From the NCBI GenBank assembly GCA_009886095.1, contig VFJL01000007.1, positions 1-64,000 of the forward strand: 64,000 nucleotides of DNA, read 5' to 3'. The first letter of the stretch is position 1. Each line of letters opens with the position of its first letter. The notes below the pieces were generated by a model. It did no database searches and was not told the DNA's origin. It saw nothing but the letters and a program-made list of their open reading frames with translations. Made by a program: the position numbers and the translations under genes. This DNA is from Nitrosomonadales bacterium. Lineage in GTDB: Bacteria > Pseudomonadota > Gammaproteobacteria > Burkholderiales > Nitrosomonadaceae. Shown in pieces: positions 28,938 to 37,970 of the stretch.

Positions 28938-28965
28938 AATTAAAGAGGTTCGAATTATAATTAAA

Positions 28966-29063
28966 GGGGCCAGGTTCAGATTAAATTGTTGGCAAGAAGT
29001 TATCAGGCAATTGAACCAAAAGGGCCAGGTTCGGATTAAATTGTTGGCGAGAGGTTATCAGGC
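28966..29063. repeat. Two tandem copies of a 55-bp unit
   Basis: GGGCCAGGTTCAGATTAAAT...GTTATCAGGCAAT occurs at 28967 and again at 29022 with three changes. The GGGGCCAGGTTC head resembles the ends of REP-associated elements, and a related string (GGGGCTGGGTTCAAAATCAAG) occurs near 30630. The unit lies downstream of the DUF4238 gene and reaches the antitoxin stop. Confidence 0.7.
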
Positions 29064-29375
29064 AATCGTCATAAGTCCTTTTTTCTGAATCAAGGCCAAC
29101 AGCCGCAAGGCCGGGCCACCAGGTTTTTTGACACCGCGCTCCCAATCGGAAACCAGATTCTTGGAGACGTTCAGGTAACGGGCAAAAACCGGCTGGGAGA
29201 TGTGCTCACGCATCCGCAGGGACTTAATTTCCTCAGGGCTAAGTGTGTGCACGGGGGTCAGGCAGGTTTCATCAAACTCGCGCATCGTCTGTTTGTTGAC
29301 GACACCCACATCGTGCAGCGCCTCCATCGTTTCATGGATGGCGGCGAAAGCATCACTGCGATATTTTTTAGGCAT
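29058..29375 (-). CDS. XRE-family antitoxin (HigA/NadS-like)
   Basis: 105 residues. The helix-turn-helix is in the C-terminal half (LSPEEIKSLRMREHISQPVFARYLNVSKNLVSDWERG), as in NadS/HigA-type antitoxins encoded after their toxins. It ends with a family-typical LRLLALIQKKG. It overlaps the toxin frame by 8 nt. It probably binds the operon promoter, but the upstream toxin gene has lost its normal 5' end, so expression is uncertain. Confidence 0.85.
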   Translation of the reverse strand: MPKKYRSDAFAAIHETMEALHDVGVVNKQTMREFDETCLTPVHTLSPEEIKSLRMREHISQPVFARYLNVSKNLVSDWERGVKKPGGPALRLLALIQKKGLMTIA

Positions 29376-29694
29376 TTTTTACAACCTCCTCAAACTGTCC
29401 GTTTGCAACCAACTTACTCAACTGCGCGTCCGTCAGGGACAGGACGTATTTGGCCATTTTCTTGAACTGCACCTCTTCATCCTCGCGGATGTTGCCAAGC
29501 TCGCTCTTGGAAAAACCGTACACGAAGAATGACAACTTGTCCTTGCGAAAAAGAATGATGCTACGGTAGCCCTTGGACTTGCTTTCTCCGGAACGTGCAA
29601 TCCGTTGTTTGATGACACTGCCGCCCAAGTCTGCCGAGTCCTTGCTAAAACTCTTACTGACGTTACCTTCCCAGTGCCGCCCGGAACAGTGCAC
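29368..29694 (-). pseudogene. RelE-family toxin, 5'-truncated
   Basis: The frame encodes the later part of a RelE-type toxin (SADLGGSVIKQRIARSGE, GYRSIILFRKDKLSFFVYGF, then a helical tail), which normally begins with about 35 more residues such as a K-W-F segment. Here those are replaced by sequence overlapping the 3' end of the arginase gene (MHCSGRHWEGN). The toxin is therefore probably inactive or altered, while the antitoxin is complete. A translocation or deletion joined the arginase end to the toxin body near 29640. Confidence 0.65.
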
Positions 29695-30529
29695 CCGCAG
29701 CCTTTGCAGTTAGCTGGCCGCGATCATGGTGCGGGTTGTATTCGACGATTTCCATTGCCAGCATTGCTGGATCATCCCGCAACTGGTGCAGTGCTTGTTC
29801 CAGTTCGCTGCACAATAAACCGCCGGACGCCGGGCTGCCGACGCCGGGCTCTTCGGAGGGGTCGAGCACATCCAGATCAATACTTACGCCGTAGCCTGCT
29901 GTGCCGTTGCTGGCAATGGTTATTGCTTCAGCCAGGGTTGCTGGCACGCCACGCTTGCGTATTTCTTCCATGCCGATCACCCGCACGCCCAGTTTTTTCA
30001 GGAGCGCAGCCTCACCTTCTTCAAAGCTCCTGACACCGAGCAGGCACACATGTTCTGGATGCAATTTGGGCGCAGTTGTCCCGATTGCGGTCAACGCTTG
30101 CTCGCCATAGCCCAGCAAGCAGGCCAGGGGCATGCCGTTCAAGGCTCCGCTGGGAGTAGTGACGAAAGTATGGCTGTCCATGTGGGCATCTATCCAGACC
30201 AGGCCGAGTGAGCCGCGTGTTCCCAACCATTGATGCACGCCGCTCCATGTGCCGATGGCGCAGGAATGATCTCCGCCGACGACGAGGGGAAAATGATCAG
30301 CCTCCAGCACATTTTGTACATGAGTCGCGAGGCGGGAACATAGCTCTGTGATTGCCGCGATAGGTGATTCCAGGCTGGCGGGGCCAGGCCGTAATATGTC
30401 TTCCCATGCAGCCGGAATATCACCGTCCTGAAACACCTTGAGTTCACGGAGAAACAGCGGGCCATCCGCGCAACCGTGATCCGGTGCGCCAAGACCGCAG
30501 GCGACGCCGATCAACTTTACCGGATGCAT
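29663..30529 (-). CDS. rocF: Arginase
   Basis: 288 residues of the ureohydrolase family. The manganese ligand motifs are present: GGDHSCAIG, WIDAHMDSHT and SIDLDVLDPSEEPGVGSP. Arginase (rather than agmatinase) is favoured by the start VKLIGVACGLGAPDHGCADGP. It splits arginine to ornithine and urea. In an ammonia oxidiser the urea could feed urease, but no urease gene is in this window. Its stop lies inside the remains of the toxin gene. Confidence 0.9.
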   Translation of the reverse strand: MHPVKLIGVACGLGAPDHGCADGPLFLRELKVFQDGDIPAAWEDILRPGPASLESPIAAITELCSRLATHVQNVLEADHFPLVVGGDHSCAIGTWSGVHQWLGTRGSLGLVWIDAHMDSHTFVTTPSGALNGMPLACLLGYGEQALTAIGTTAPKLHPEHVCLLGVRSFEEGEAALLKKLGVRVIGMEEIRKRGVPATLAEAITIASNGTAGYGVSIDLDVLDPSEEPGVGSPASGGLLCSELEQALHQLRDDPAMLAMEIVEYNPHHDRGQLTAKAAGALFRAALGR

Positions 30530-30642
30530 GAGATGTGTCTTCCGGGAAAATCTAACCTGTCAGGGAATGTCGTTGTTTGCATGCGTAAGGCCTATGCCTA
30601 TGCCTATGTATTTCTGAGGGAATAAAAAGGGGCTGGGTTCAA

Positions 30643-30682
30643 AATCAAGTTACCTCTAACTTTACCGGAGGTAACCTTGATT
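30643..30682 (-). terminator. Inverted repeat after valS
   Basis: AATCAAGTTACCTC at 30643-30656 pairs with GAGGTAACCTTGATT at 30668-30682 with one bulge. On the minus strand it follows the valS stop by about 35 nt and is followed by TTTTG, so it can act as a terminator. Upstream of it a small GCCTAT triplet repeat (near 30593-30606) is seen in the 187-bp gap. Confidence 0.55.
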
Positions 30683-30716
30683 TATAAACGGGATCAATTT
30701 ATAGCCCTAAAACTAC

Positions 30717-33700
30717 TCAACCTAGTTTTCGTAATTGTTCCTGCAGCTTTTCCAGTGTTGCAGCGAAATTTATCAGGCGTTCCTTTTCCTGCTGCACTAC
30801 CTTGGTCGGGGCACGTTCGACGAAACTGGGATTGGCAAGTTTGATTTCGGCCTTGGTGGTTTCACCTTCGATGCGGGCAATTTCCTTGGCCAGGCGTTCA
30901 CGTTCAGCGGCTATATCAATCTCGATTTTCAGCATCAATCTGAATTCGGCAACGATCGCTACTGGCGCATCGGCATCGGGCAATTTATCCTGCATAATTT
31001 CTACACCGGATAACTTAGCCAGCGCCATCAGGTAGGGAGAGAAATCGGTCAGGGTCTGCTGATTTCCCGCCGCCAGCAGCGGGACTCTTGCTGCTGGGGA
31101 TAGATTCATTTCACCCCGCAGAGTACGGCAGGCGTTGATTATTTCCTTGAGTTCAGCGGTGCGCTTGCTGGCATTTGCGTTAATGCGGGTGGCATCGGCC
31201 TTGGGGTAGGGCTGGAGCATGATGCTCGAACCTTGCTTGCCTGCAAGCGGTGCGATTTTCTGCCACAACTCTTCGGTAATGAAGGGAATGATGGGATGGG
31301 CAAGCCGTAACGTGGTTTCCAGTATGCGTACCAGAGTGTGGCGGGTAGCGCGTTGAACCGCATCGTTGCCACCATTGAGCTGCACTTTGGCAAATTCCAG
31401 GTACCAGTCACAATATTCATCCCAGACGAATTCATAAATTTCCCGCGCTGCGATATCGAAACGGTAATCGTGAAATGCTTGCGCTACCGCACTCTCTGCC
31501 TGCTGCAAGCGACCGATGATCCACTGGTCAGCATCGGAAAATTCCAGCGGCAGCTCATTAGTCGAATCAGCATCCAGACCGGTATCCTTTCCCTCACAAT
31601 TCATCAGCACATAGCGGGTGGCATTCCACAGCTTGTTGCAGAAATTGCGGTAACCTTCACAACGTTGCATATCGAACTTGATGTCGCGGCCGTGGGAGGC
31701 GAGGCTGGCAAAAGTAAAACGCAGCGCATCGGTACCGAATGCGGGGATGCCTTCGGGGAAATGCTTACGGGTGATTTTTTCAATCGACTCAGCCTGACTG
31801 GGATTCATCAGCCCGGTGGTACGCTTGGCGATCAGATCCGGTAGCGCGATCCCGTCGATGAGATCCAGCGGGTCCAGCACGTTACCTTTGGACTTGCTCA
31901 TCTTGTGGCCTTCCGAGTCGCGGATCAGGCCGGTTACATAGACTTCGTGGAAGGGCACCTTGCCGGTGAAATGCAGCGACATCATCACCATGCGGGCCAC
32001 CCAGAAGAAGATGATATCGAAGCCAGTGACTAGCACCGACGTCGGCAGAAAAGTCTTGAGTTCCGGCGTTTCTTCCGGCCAACCCAGGGTCGAAAATGGC
32101 CACAGCGCGGAAGAAAACCAGGTATCGAGCACATCCTCATCCCGCATGAGTTCACGCTCGCCGGCTTGCTGTTGCGCTTCCTCCTGGCTGTGGGCAACGT
32201 AGATATTGCCATCCTGGTCATACCATGCGGGAATCCGGTGTCCCCACCATAATTGGCGTGAGATGCACCAGTCTTGAATATTTTCCAGCCATTGGTTATA
32301 AACGTGGCTCCAGTTATCTGGCACGAATTTTACTTCGCCCTTTGCTACCACTTCTAGACCGCGCTTGGCCATACCTTCCATTGCCACATACCACTGATCA
32401 GTGAGCATCGGCTCGATCACTGCATGGGTGCGGTCGCCGCGCGGCACCATTAGCTTGTGTGGTTTGATCTCTGCCAGCAACCCCAGTGCGTCAAGGTCAG
32501 CGATGATTTTATTGCGCGCGGCGAAGCGATCCATGCCCTGATACTCAACTGGCGCGAGATCATTTATTTTTCCGTCCAGTGTGAAAATATTGCGTGGAAC
32601 CAACTTGTGCCGCAACCCCATTTGGTAGTCATTGAAATCGTGCGCCGGGGTAATTTTCACGCAACCGGTGCCGAATTCCGTATCCACATAGGTGTCGGCA
32701 ATGATCGGAATGCTATGCCAGGTTGCAGGGGTACTGGCCGATAATGGCAGATGCATAGCGCGGCCAATCAGGTACCGGTAACGCGGATCATCCGGATGCA
32801 CGGCAACTGCCATATCACCCAGCATGGTTTCAGGACGAGTGGTGGCAACAACGAGATGGGTTAGTCCATTTTGCAGATCCGGCTCCACCAGCGGATAGCG
32901 AATATGCCAGAGGAATCCATCTTCCTCGGTCGACACCACTTCCAGATCGGATACTGCAGTTTGCAGCACCGGGTCCCAGTTCACCAGCCGCTTGCCACGG
33001 TAGATCAGCCCCTCGCGATAAAGCCGTACGAACACTTCGGTGACAGCACGGGATAAGCCTTCATCCATGGTAAAGCGCTCGCGTGACCAGTCGCAGGAAG
33101 CCCCCAGCCGCCGCATCTGGCGGGTGATGGTGGAGCCAGACTCTTCCTTCCACTGCCACACGCGTTTGAGAAATTCCTCGCGTCCCAGGTCACGGCGGTT
33201 GATGTTCTGCTGATCCAGTTGCCGCTCAACCACGATCTGGGTGGCGATACCGGCGTGATCGGTTCCCGGTTGCCACAAGGTGTTGTCACCGAGCATACGG
33301 TGATAGCGAGAGAGCGCATCCATCAAGGTGTGCTGGAACGCATGCCCCATATGCAGTGTGCCGGTGACGTTGGGCGGCGGCAGCATGATGCAGTAGGCGG
33401 GAGCAGTTGCAGCAAGCACTTCATCGGTCATGGGTTTGAAATAACCGGCGGATTCCCAGACGGAATACCAGCGGTTTTCAATAGGCTGAGGGTCAAAACT
33501 TTTTGTGAGATCCATGATGATCTGGCTTGAATCTGTTGGCGCTGAAAAGTTGGTCATTTTAGAGGAAGGTGTAGGCACAGGGATCATGACGGGTTGATTC
33601 CAATCCGCTTTCAAGCTGGAGTCGGAATGAGATGAGTTTTGCAAAAAGCATGCGTCCACATCTGAATTATAATTTTCAGCGTGATTTGGATTAAGCGCAA

Positions 33701-34082
33701 CCGGAGATGCTTGCAAATGCCGTTCCAGCGCCCGAATCAATGCTACTTGCGCCACGCTATCCAGATCAATCTTCGCTTCCTTCAGCGCAGTATCCAGAAT
33801 CTGTCGTAGCGGTGGCTTGATCTCGGATTGGAGTATCGGGGTTGCAGCAGAGAGAAATACTACCTCTGTGAGGGTAGGGATGTCACCGGTTGCTGAGGAT
33901 ATGGTTAGCTGCGTTGTGCTATCAAAGATCTGGGTGAGAACCGGAATTGATACTTCATTACTATCCACTTCAGTTTCAGTTGCTGCGGCGACCTTGCCCT
34001 GGTGCCTGCTCAGTAACGCATTCAGCTTGTCCAGAACCTCATTATGATCGGACTTTGGCGAATTTTTATTGTCGTCTGTCAT
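30717..34082 (-). CDS. valS: Valyl-tRNA synthetase with about 190-residue N-terminal extension
   Basis: 1121 residues, where ValS normally has about 920-960. The synthetase proper starts near residue 190 ([17 protein letters not shown]), where ATG 33515 could be a separate start. It has the HIGH variant [16 protein letters not shown], the editing domain, the KMSKS motif ([14 protein letters not shown]) and the C-terminal coiled coil. The extension is acidic, low in hydrophobics, and has a repeated pattern [15 protein letters not shown], like small uncharacterised beta-proteobacterial proteins. It runs in frame with no stop. Neither start has a good ribosome binding site. The gene is last in pepA-holC-valS. 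Confidence 0.93.
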   Translation of the reverse strand: MTDDNKNSPKSDHNEVLDKLNALLSRHQGKVAAATETEVDSNEVSIPVLTQIFDSTTQLTISSATGDIPTLTEVVFLSAATPILQSEIKPPLRQILDTALKEAKIDLDSVAQVALIRALERHLQASPVALNPNHAENYNSDVDACFLQNSSHSDSSLKADWNQPVMIPVPTPSSKMTNFSAPTDSSQIIMDLTKSFDPQPIENRWYSVWESAGYFKPMTDEVLAATAPAYCIMLPPPNVTGTLHMGHAFQHTLMDALSRYHRMLGDNTLWQPGTDHAGIATQIVVERQLDQQNINRRDLGREEFLKRVWQWKEESGSTITRQMRRLGASCDWSRERFTMDEGLSRAVTEVFVRLYREGLIYRGKRLVNWDPVLQTAVSDLEVVSTEEDGFLWHIRYPLVEPDLQNGLTHLVVATTRPETMLGDMAVAVHPDDPRYRYLIGRAMHLPLSASTPATWHSIPIIADTYVDTEFGTGCVKITPAHDFNDYQMGLRHKLVPRNIFTLDGKINDLAPVEYQGMDRFAARNKIIADLDALGLLAEIKPHKLMVPRGDRTHAVIEPMLTDQWYVAMEGMAKRGLEVVAKGEVKFVPDNWSHVYNQWLENIQDWCISRQLWWGHRIPAWYDQDGNIYVAHSQEEAQQQAGERELMRDEDVLDTWFSSALWPFSTLGWPEETPELKTFLPTSVLVTGFDIIFFWVARMVMMSLHFTGKVPFHEVYVTGLIRDSEGHKMSKSKGNVLDPLDLIDGIALPDLIAKRTTGLMNPSQAESIEKITRKHFPEGIPAFGTDALRFTFASLASHGRDIKFDMQRCEGYRNFCNKLWNATRYVLMNCEGKDTGLDADSTNELPLEFSDADQWIIGRLQQAESAVAQAFHDYRFDIAAREIYEFVWDEYCDWYLEFAKVQLNGGNDAVQRATRHTLVRILETTLRLAHPIIPFITEELWQKIAPLAGKQGSSIMLQPYPKADATRINANASKRTAELKEIINACRTLRGEMNLSPAARVPLLAAGNQQTLTDFSPYLMALAKLSGVEIMQDKLPDADAPVAIVAEFRLMLKIEIDIAAERERLAKEIARIEGETTKAEIKLANPSFVERAPTKVVQQEKERLINFAATLEKLQEQLRKLG

Positions 34083-34142
34083 GGAGGTGAAAGGTGATCG
34101 GCGTACCGGAGCGAGTATTGGAGGATGCTGAACCTACTCTAT

Positions 34143-34565
34143 TTATACGCCACCCAGCTTGTGATAGCGAATTTCGTATCCCCGGTCATGGTAGAAACGG
34201 TAGCGCTTGCGTGCCGCCTGCATATCTTCTGGCGTAGTTCCCGTGATCTCAATCAATCGCCGGAAGCGGCTGAAGAAAGGCGGATATTCGATGTGCAGGT
34301 TGAGCAGCACATCATCGTGCGGGAGCTTTTCGGCCTGATGGCAAAATATGACCGGGGTTACATCAACCAGCTTGTCGTCAGCATGGCAATGAGGAATAAA
34401 GCCGGTAGAGGAAAATGTCCACAATAGCTTGTCGAGCCGCTCGACGATAGCACTATCAGGCGTATAGATTATCACTTTTAAGCCTTGCTGCACTGCTTTA
34501 GCACTCAGACGACAAGCGGTATGCAGCTTGTCGTCTGTGCCGGAGTAGAAGTCGATTTGGGTCAT
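34143..34565 (-). CDS. holC: DNA polymerase III chi subunit HolC
   Basis: 140 residues with the HolC pattern: TQIDFYSGTDDKLHTACRL at the start, VIIYTPDSAIVERLDKLLW in the middle and YRFYHDRGYEIRYHKLG at the end. Chi links the clamp loader to SSB and, in E. coli, also binds YoaA. The gene is between pepA and valS in the order found in most proteobacteria. A repeat element (copy D) now lies between pepA and holC and ends about 12 bp before the holC start, which may weaken coupling. Confidence 0.93.
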   Translation of the reverse strand: MTQIDFYSGTDDKLHTACRLSAKAVQQGLKVIIYTPDSAIVERLDKLLWTFSSTGFIPHCHADDKLVDVTPVIFCHQAEKLPHDDVLLNLHIEYPPFFSRFRRLIEITGTTPEDMQAARKRYRFYHDRGYEIRYHKLGGV

Positions 34566-34576
34566 ATTGATGTTAT

Positions 34577-34718
34577 GGCCATCTCTAAAAATCCAGATTT
34601 CATCACAATACTTCGTTGCTCACAAAGAATGTTTCCTTACATACCAGTCATATGTTGCGTCTATATTTTTTGTTCCGGCTTCCTCTTGTTTAGAGTTTTC
34701 GAATTTTTAGAGATGCCC
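34577..34718 (+). repeat. Dispersed 140-bp repeat, copy D
   Basis: It starts GGCCATCTCTAAAAATCCAG and ends GAATTTTTAGAGATGCC, so the terminal inverted repeat is nearly perfect over about 15 bp. The core CATACCAGTCATATGTTGCG matches copies B, E and F. It lies at the pepA-holC joint, overlaps the 3' end of pepA, and supplies its final codons. Confidence 0.88.
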
Positions 34719-36226
34719 TTATTCACCTTTTTAATCTCTTGCGCTGCGCGTCCGATCAGAAATTGCGTTAGCAGTGGTACCGGCCGGCCAGTTGCGCCCT
34801 TGTTCTTGCCGGATTTCCACGCAGTGCCAGCAATGTCCAAGTGTGCCCAACGATATTTTTTGGTGAAGCGTGATAGGAAACAGGCAGCAGTTATGGTTCC
34901 CCCTGCACGTCCGCCGATGTTGGCCATATCGGCAAAATTGCTTTTTAGTTGCTCCTGATAATCGTCCCATAGCGGCAGATGCCAGGCACGGTCTGCAGCT
35001 TGTTCGGAGGCATGCAACAGTTCCTGCGCCAGTTCGTCATTATTACTGAGCAGGCCAGATGCCACATGCCCCAGCGCGACGACACAGGCGCCGGTGAGAG
35101 TGGCGATATCTATTACCACTTCGGGTTCATAGCGCTCGGCATAAGTCAGCGCATCACACAAAATCAATCGCCCTTCAGCATCAGTGTTTAGAATTTCAAT
35201 GGTCTGCCCAGACATACTGGTGACGATGTCGCCGGGTTTAGTGGCATTGCCACCTGGCATGTTCTCAGTGGTGGGAATGATGCCAACTACGTTGATCGGC
35301 AGATGCATTTGCGCAATCGCTGCAAGAGTACCCAGCACACTGGCAGCCCCACACATGTCATACTTCATCTCGTCCATTTCTGCTGCCGGTTTCAACGAAA
35401 TGCCACCGGTATCAAAGGTGACGCCCTTGCCCACCAGCACGATGGGCTTTTCCATTTTTCCACGGCCCCGATATTCCAACGCGATCAGCTTGGCAGGCTG
35501 ACGGCTGCCGCGCGCAACCGCCAGCAATGATCCCATGCCCAGCTTTTCCATATCCTTCTGCTCAAGAATGGTAGCCTTGAATTTGTAGGTCTTGGCCAGG
35601 CCCATGGCCTGTTGCGCCAGATAGGTGGGAGTACAAATATTGGGCGGAAGGTTACCCAGGTCCTTGGCTAGATTCATGCCGTGGGCGATGGCGAGTCCTT
35701 GCTGCAGAGCCTCTTCACTGGTGGTAGGCTTCGCTTGACTTGTCATGCCCAGCGTGACTTTGCGCAGATGCCGCTTGATTTCCTCAGGTTTACTTTTGAG
35801 ACTATCGGAGCGGTAGATGCTTTCCAGCGCGATAATTGCAGTCTGAGAAATTTTCCACGCGGCATCACGTTTTTTTAGCGGAATTTCAGTCAAATACAGG
35901 GTGGCATCCGCAGCAGCGGTTTCATGCAATGCCGTGAAAGCGGCACGCACCGCATCACAATATCCCTTATCGTGAAATTCTGATTCCTTACCCAACCCCA
36001 CCAGCAATATCCGTTCACATAGGACATGAGGCACATTATGCAACAGCAGAGTCGAACCCGCCTTACCCTCCATATCGCCATGGCTTAATATGCCGCTGAT
36101 ATATCCCTTGGCGACCTTGTCCATAGCTTCCGCAGCTTCAGTCAATTTATGTGGTTCGAACACGCCTACCACCACACAGGCACTACGCTGTTTGTCCGGG
36201 CTTTCATTTTTTATGCTAAATTTCAC
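34661..36226 (-). CDS. pepA: Leucyl aminopeptidase PepA with repeat-derived tail
   Basis: 521 residues of the M17 family, usually about 500. The metal and active-site segments are complete: VGKGVTFDTGGISLKPA, MKYDMCGAASVLG and NTDAEGRLILCDALTY. It removes N-terminal residues from peptides; in E. coli it also binds DNA at cer/carAB. The family core ends near TGRPVPLLTQFLIGRAAQEI. The last 20 or so residues (GISKNSKTLNKRKPEQKI) are encoded by repeat copy D. First gene of pepA-holC-valS. Confidence 0.94.
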   Translation of the reverse strand: MKFSIKNESPDKQRSACVVVGVFEPHKLTEAAEAMDKVAKGYISGILSHGDMEGKAGSTLLLHNVPHVLCERILLVGLGKESEFHDKGYCDAVRAAFTALHETAAADATLYLTEIPLKKRDAAWKISQTAIIALESIYRSDSLKSKPEEIKRHLRKVTLGMTSQAKPTTSEEALQQGLAIAHGMNLAKDLGNLPPNICTPTYLAQQAMGLAKTYKFKATILEQKDMEKLGMGSLLAVARGSRQPAKLIALEYRGRGKMEKPIVLVGKGVTFDTGGISLKPAAEMDEMKYDMCGAASVLGTLAAIAQMHLPINVVGIIPTTENMPGGNATKPGDIVTSMSGQTIEILNTDAEGRLILCDALTYAERYEPEVVIDIATLTGACVVALGHVASGLLSNNDELAQELLHASEQAADRAWHLPLWDDYQEQLKSNFADMANIGGRAGGTITAACFLSRFTKKYRWAHLDIAGTAWKSGKNKGATGRPVPLLTQFLIGRAAQEIKKVNKGISKNSKTLNKRKPEQKI

Positions 36227-36285
36227 TTTTTACTCCTTAATTCGTTGTGTTGCTGACAGATTGCTTAAGCCGGATAACGATCAAT

Positions 36286-36425
36286 GAGCATCTCAAAAAT
36301 CCAGATTTCGTCGCAACATTTCGTCGTTCATGGAAAATGTTTCCTTGCATATCAATCATATGCTGCGTCCATATTTTTTGTTTCCGCCTCGCCTTGTTTA
36401 GGACTTCGAGTTTTTAGAGGCACCC
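36286..36425 (+). repeat. Dispersed 140-bp repeat, copy E
   Basis: It starts GAGCATCTCAAAAATCCAGA and ends GAGTTTTTAGAGGCACCCC, with the core GCATATCAATCATATGCTGCG. It lies between the divergent pepA and ogt genes and so likely forms part of both upstream regions. Confidence 0.88.
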
Positions 36426-36564
36426 CAATTATCGCCGGACTGTTCGCACAAAGTCAAAGCAGACAAAAAATAACTTCGCCGGAAAATAACTGTCGCGAAC
36501 CAGATTGGATGCTGTAGTGCTGGATGTTGATCTGCCGGAGCATAATGATTTGACCAATAAGATC

Positions 36565-37068
36565 ATGAACAAACCTATGGCTATTTCAAAAACCAGGCTG
36601 GCAAATGATTATCAGGCAAAACTTGCCACACCGTTTGCGCTGCTCGGCATTCGTACTGAAGAAGACTGGCTGACCGGTATCGAATACCTACCCATCGATA
36701 CACCCCTGCTTGCGCCGCAAAATCCGCTTGCCAGGGAAGTCTGCCAGCAGCTGCAGGCATATCTAGTTGACCCCGGTTTTATCTTTGATCTGTCGCTGCA
36801 TATCAGTGGCACCATTCACCAACGCCGGGTATGGCATACCATTCAGGCGATTCCCTGTGGCACCACCCGCAGTTATGCCGATATTGCCACGCAACTGCAC
36901 TCTGCTCCCCGCGCCGTAGGGCAAGCGTGCGGTGCCAATCGGCTACCGATGATCATTCCTTGTCATCGCGTTATCGCTAAAAACGGTGGATTAGGCGGGT
37001 TTATGAATGCCAGCGATGGAGTCCCGCTCGCCATCAAACGCTGGCTATTGCACCATGAGTGCACCTGA
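36565..37068 (+). CDS. ogt: Methylated-DNA--protein-cysteine methyltransferase
   Basis: 167 residues from ATG 36565; the frame is open from 36505, but the upstream part resembles no family sequence. The acceptor motif LPMIIPCHRVI and the DNA-binding helix-turn-helix (TTRSYADIATQL...AVGQACGANR) are intact. It transfers the methyl group of O6-methylguanine to its own cysteine, so each molecule acts once. Its 3' end overlaps the xerD start by 14 bp, so the two are co-translated. Confidence 0.9.
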   Translation: MNKPMAISKTRLANDYQAKLATPFALLGIRTEEDWLTGIEYLPIDTPLLAPQNPLAREVCQQLQAYLVDPGFIFDLSLHISGTIHQRRVWHTIQAIPCGTTRSYADIATQLHSAPRAVGQACGANRLPMIIPCHRVIAKNGGLGGFMNASDGVPLAIKRWLLHHECT

Positions 37069-37966
37069 GCTTAATACAGGATTGCTGGATGAATTTTCTG
37101 ATGCCTTGTGGCTGGAGGATGGTCTGTCGCGCAATACACTGGAAAGCTATCGCAGTGATCTGCGAAAATTCTCTGAATGGCTGGAAAAACAGAGCTGTAG
37201 TGATGGGGTATTGATAAACGCAACACATTCTGACTTGCTTGGGTTTCTCGCCTACAAAGTATCGACCAAAGTCAAAGCCAGTACCACCAGTCGCGAGTTG
37301 TCGAGTCTAAAGCGTTTTTATCGTTTCCTGTTGCGCCAAGGGAAAATCCAGGTTGACCCCAGTCTCAACATTGATACCCCAAAACTTCCGCGCAATCTGC
37401 CCAAGAGCTTGACCGAAGTGGAGGTGGAAGCCTTACTTAAGGTGCCTGATGTGGAGCGGCCATTGGGTTTGCGTGACCGCGCCATGCTGGAAGTGCTGTA
37501 CGCCAGCGGTTTGCGGGTATCGGAACTGGTTACCCTGAAGGTTGCTCAAGTAAGTCTGAATATGGGCGTGGTGCGCGTAATGGGCAAGGGCAGCAAAGAA
37601 CGTTTGGCGCCGCTGGGGGAGGAAGCGCTGGATTGGATAAATCGTTATATCATAGAAGCCCGGCCTGTATTATTGGGCGGGAAAATCAGTGATGCATTAT
37701 TTGTTACTGCCCGCAGTGCGGCCATGACACGCCAGGCGTTCTGGCACCTGATCAAGCGCCATGCCCGGCAGGCAGGTATCGACAAGCCGCTGTCACCACA
37801 TACATTACGCCACGCTTTTGCTACTCACTTGCTCAACCACGGCGCTGACTTGCGCGTGGTGCAACTGCTACTGGGTCATGCCGATATTTCCACCACGCAG
37901 ATTTACACCCATGTGGCGCGCGAACGGTTGAAGCAACTCCATGCCAAGCATCATCCACGGGGGTGA
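37055..37966 (+). CDS. xerD: Site-specific tyrosine recombinase XerD
   Basis: 303 residues from ATG 37055, inside the end of ogt. An N-terminal SAM-like domain (LEDGLSRNTLESYRSDLRKF) is followed by the catalytic domain with R (YASGLRVSELV), K (GKGSKER), H-x-x-R (SPHTLRHAFATH), H (LLGHADISTTQ) and Y (IYTHV). With XerC it resolves chromosome dimers at dif. It is a housekeeping recombinase and lacks the extra helix expected of an integron integrase. Confidence 0.95.
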   Translation: MSAPELNTGLLDEFSDALWLEDGLSRNTLESYRSDLRKFSEWLEKQSCSDGVLINATHSDLLGFLAYKVSTKVKASTTSRELSSLKRFYRFLLRQGKIQVDPSLNIDTPKLPRNLPKSLTEVEVEALLKVPDVERPLGLRDRAMLEVLYASGLRVSELVTLKVAQVSLNMGVVRVMGKGSKERLAPLGEEALDWINRYIIEARPVLLGGKISDALFVTARSAAMTRQAFWHLIKRHARQAGIDKPLSPHTLRHAFATHLLNHGADLRVVQLLLGHADISTTQIYTHVARERLKQLHAKHHPRG

Positions 37967-37970
37967 TGGG

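Noticed and set aside
37055-37966. Tyrosine recombinase considered as an integron integrase for the cassette array
   Set aside because: It is the housekeeping XerD, overlapping ogt, with no integron-specific extra helix, and is 19 kb from the array.
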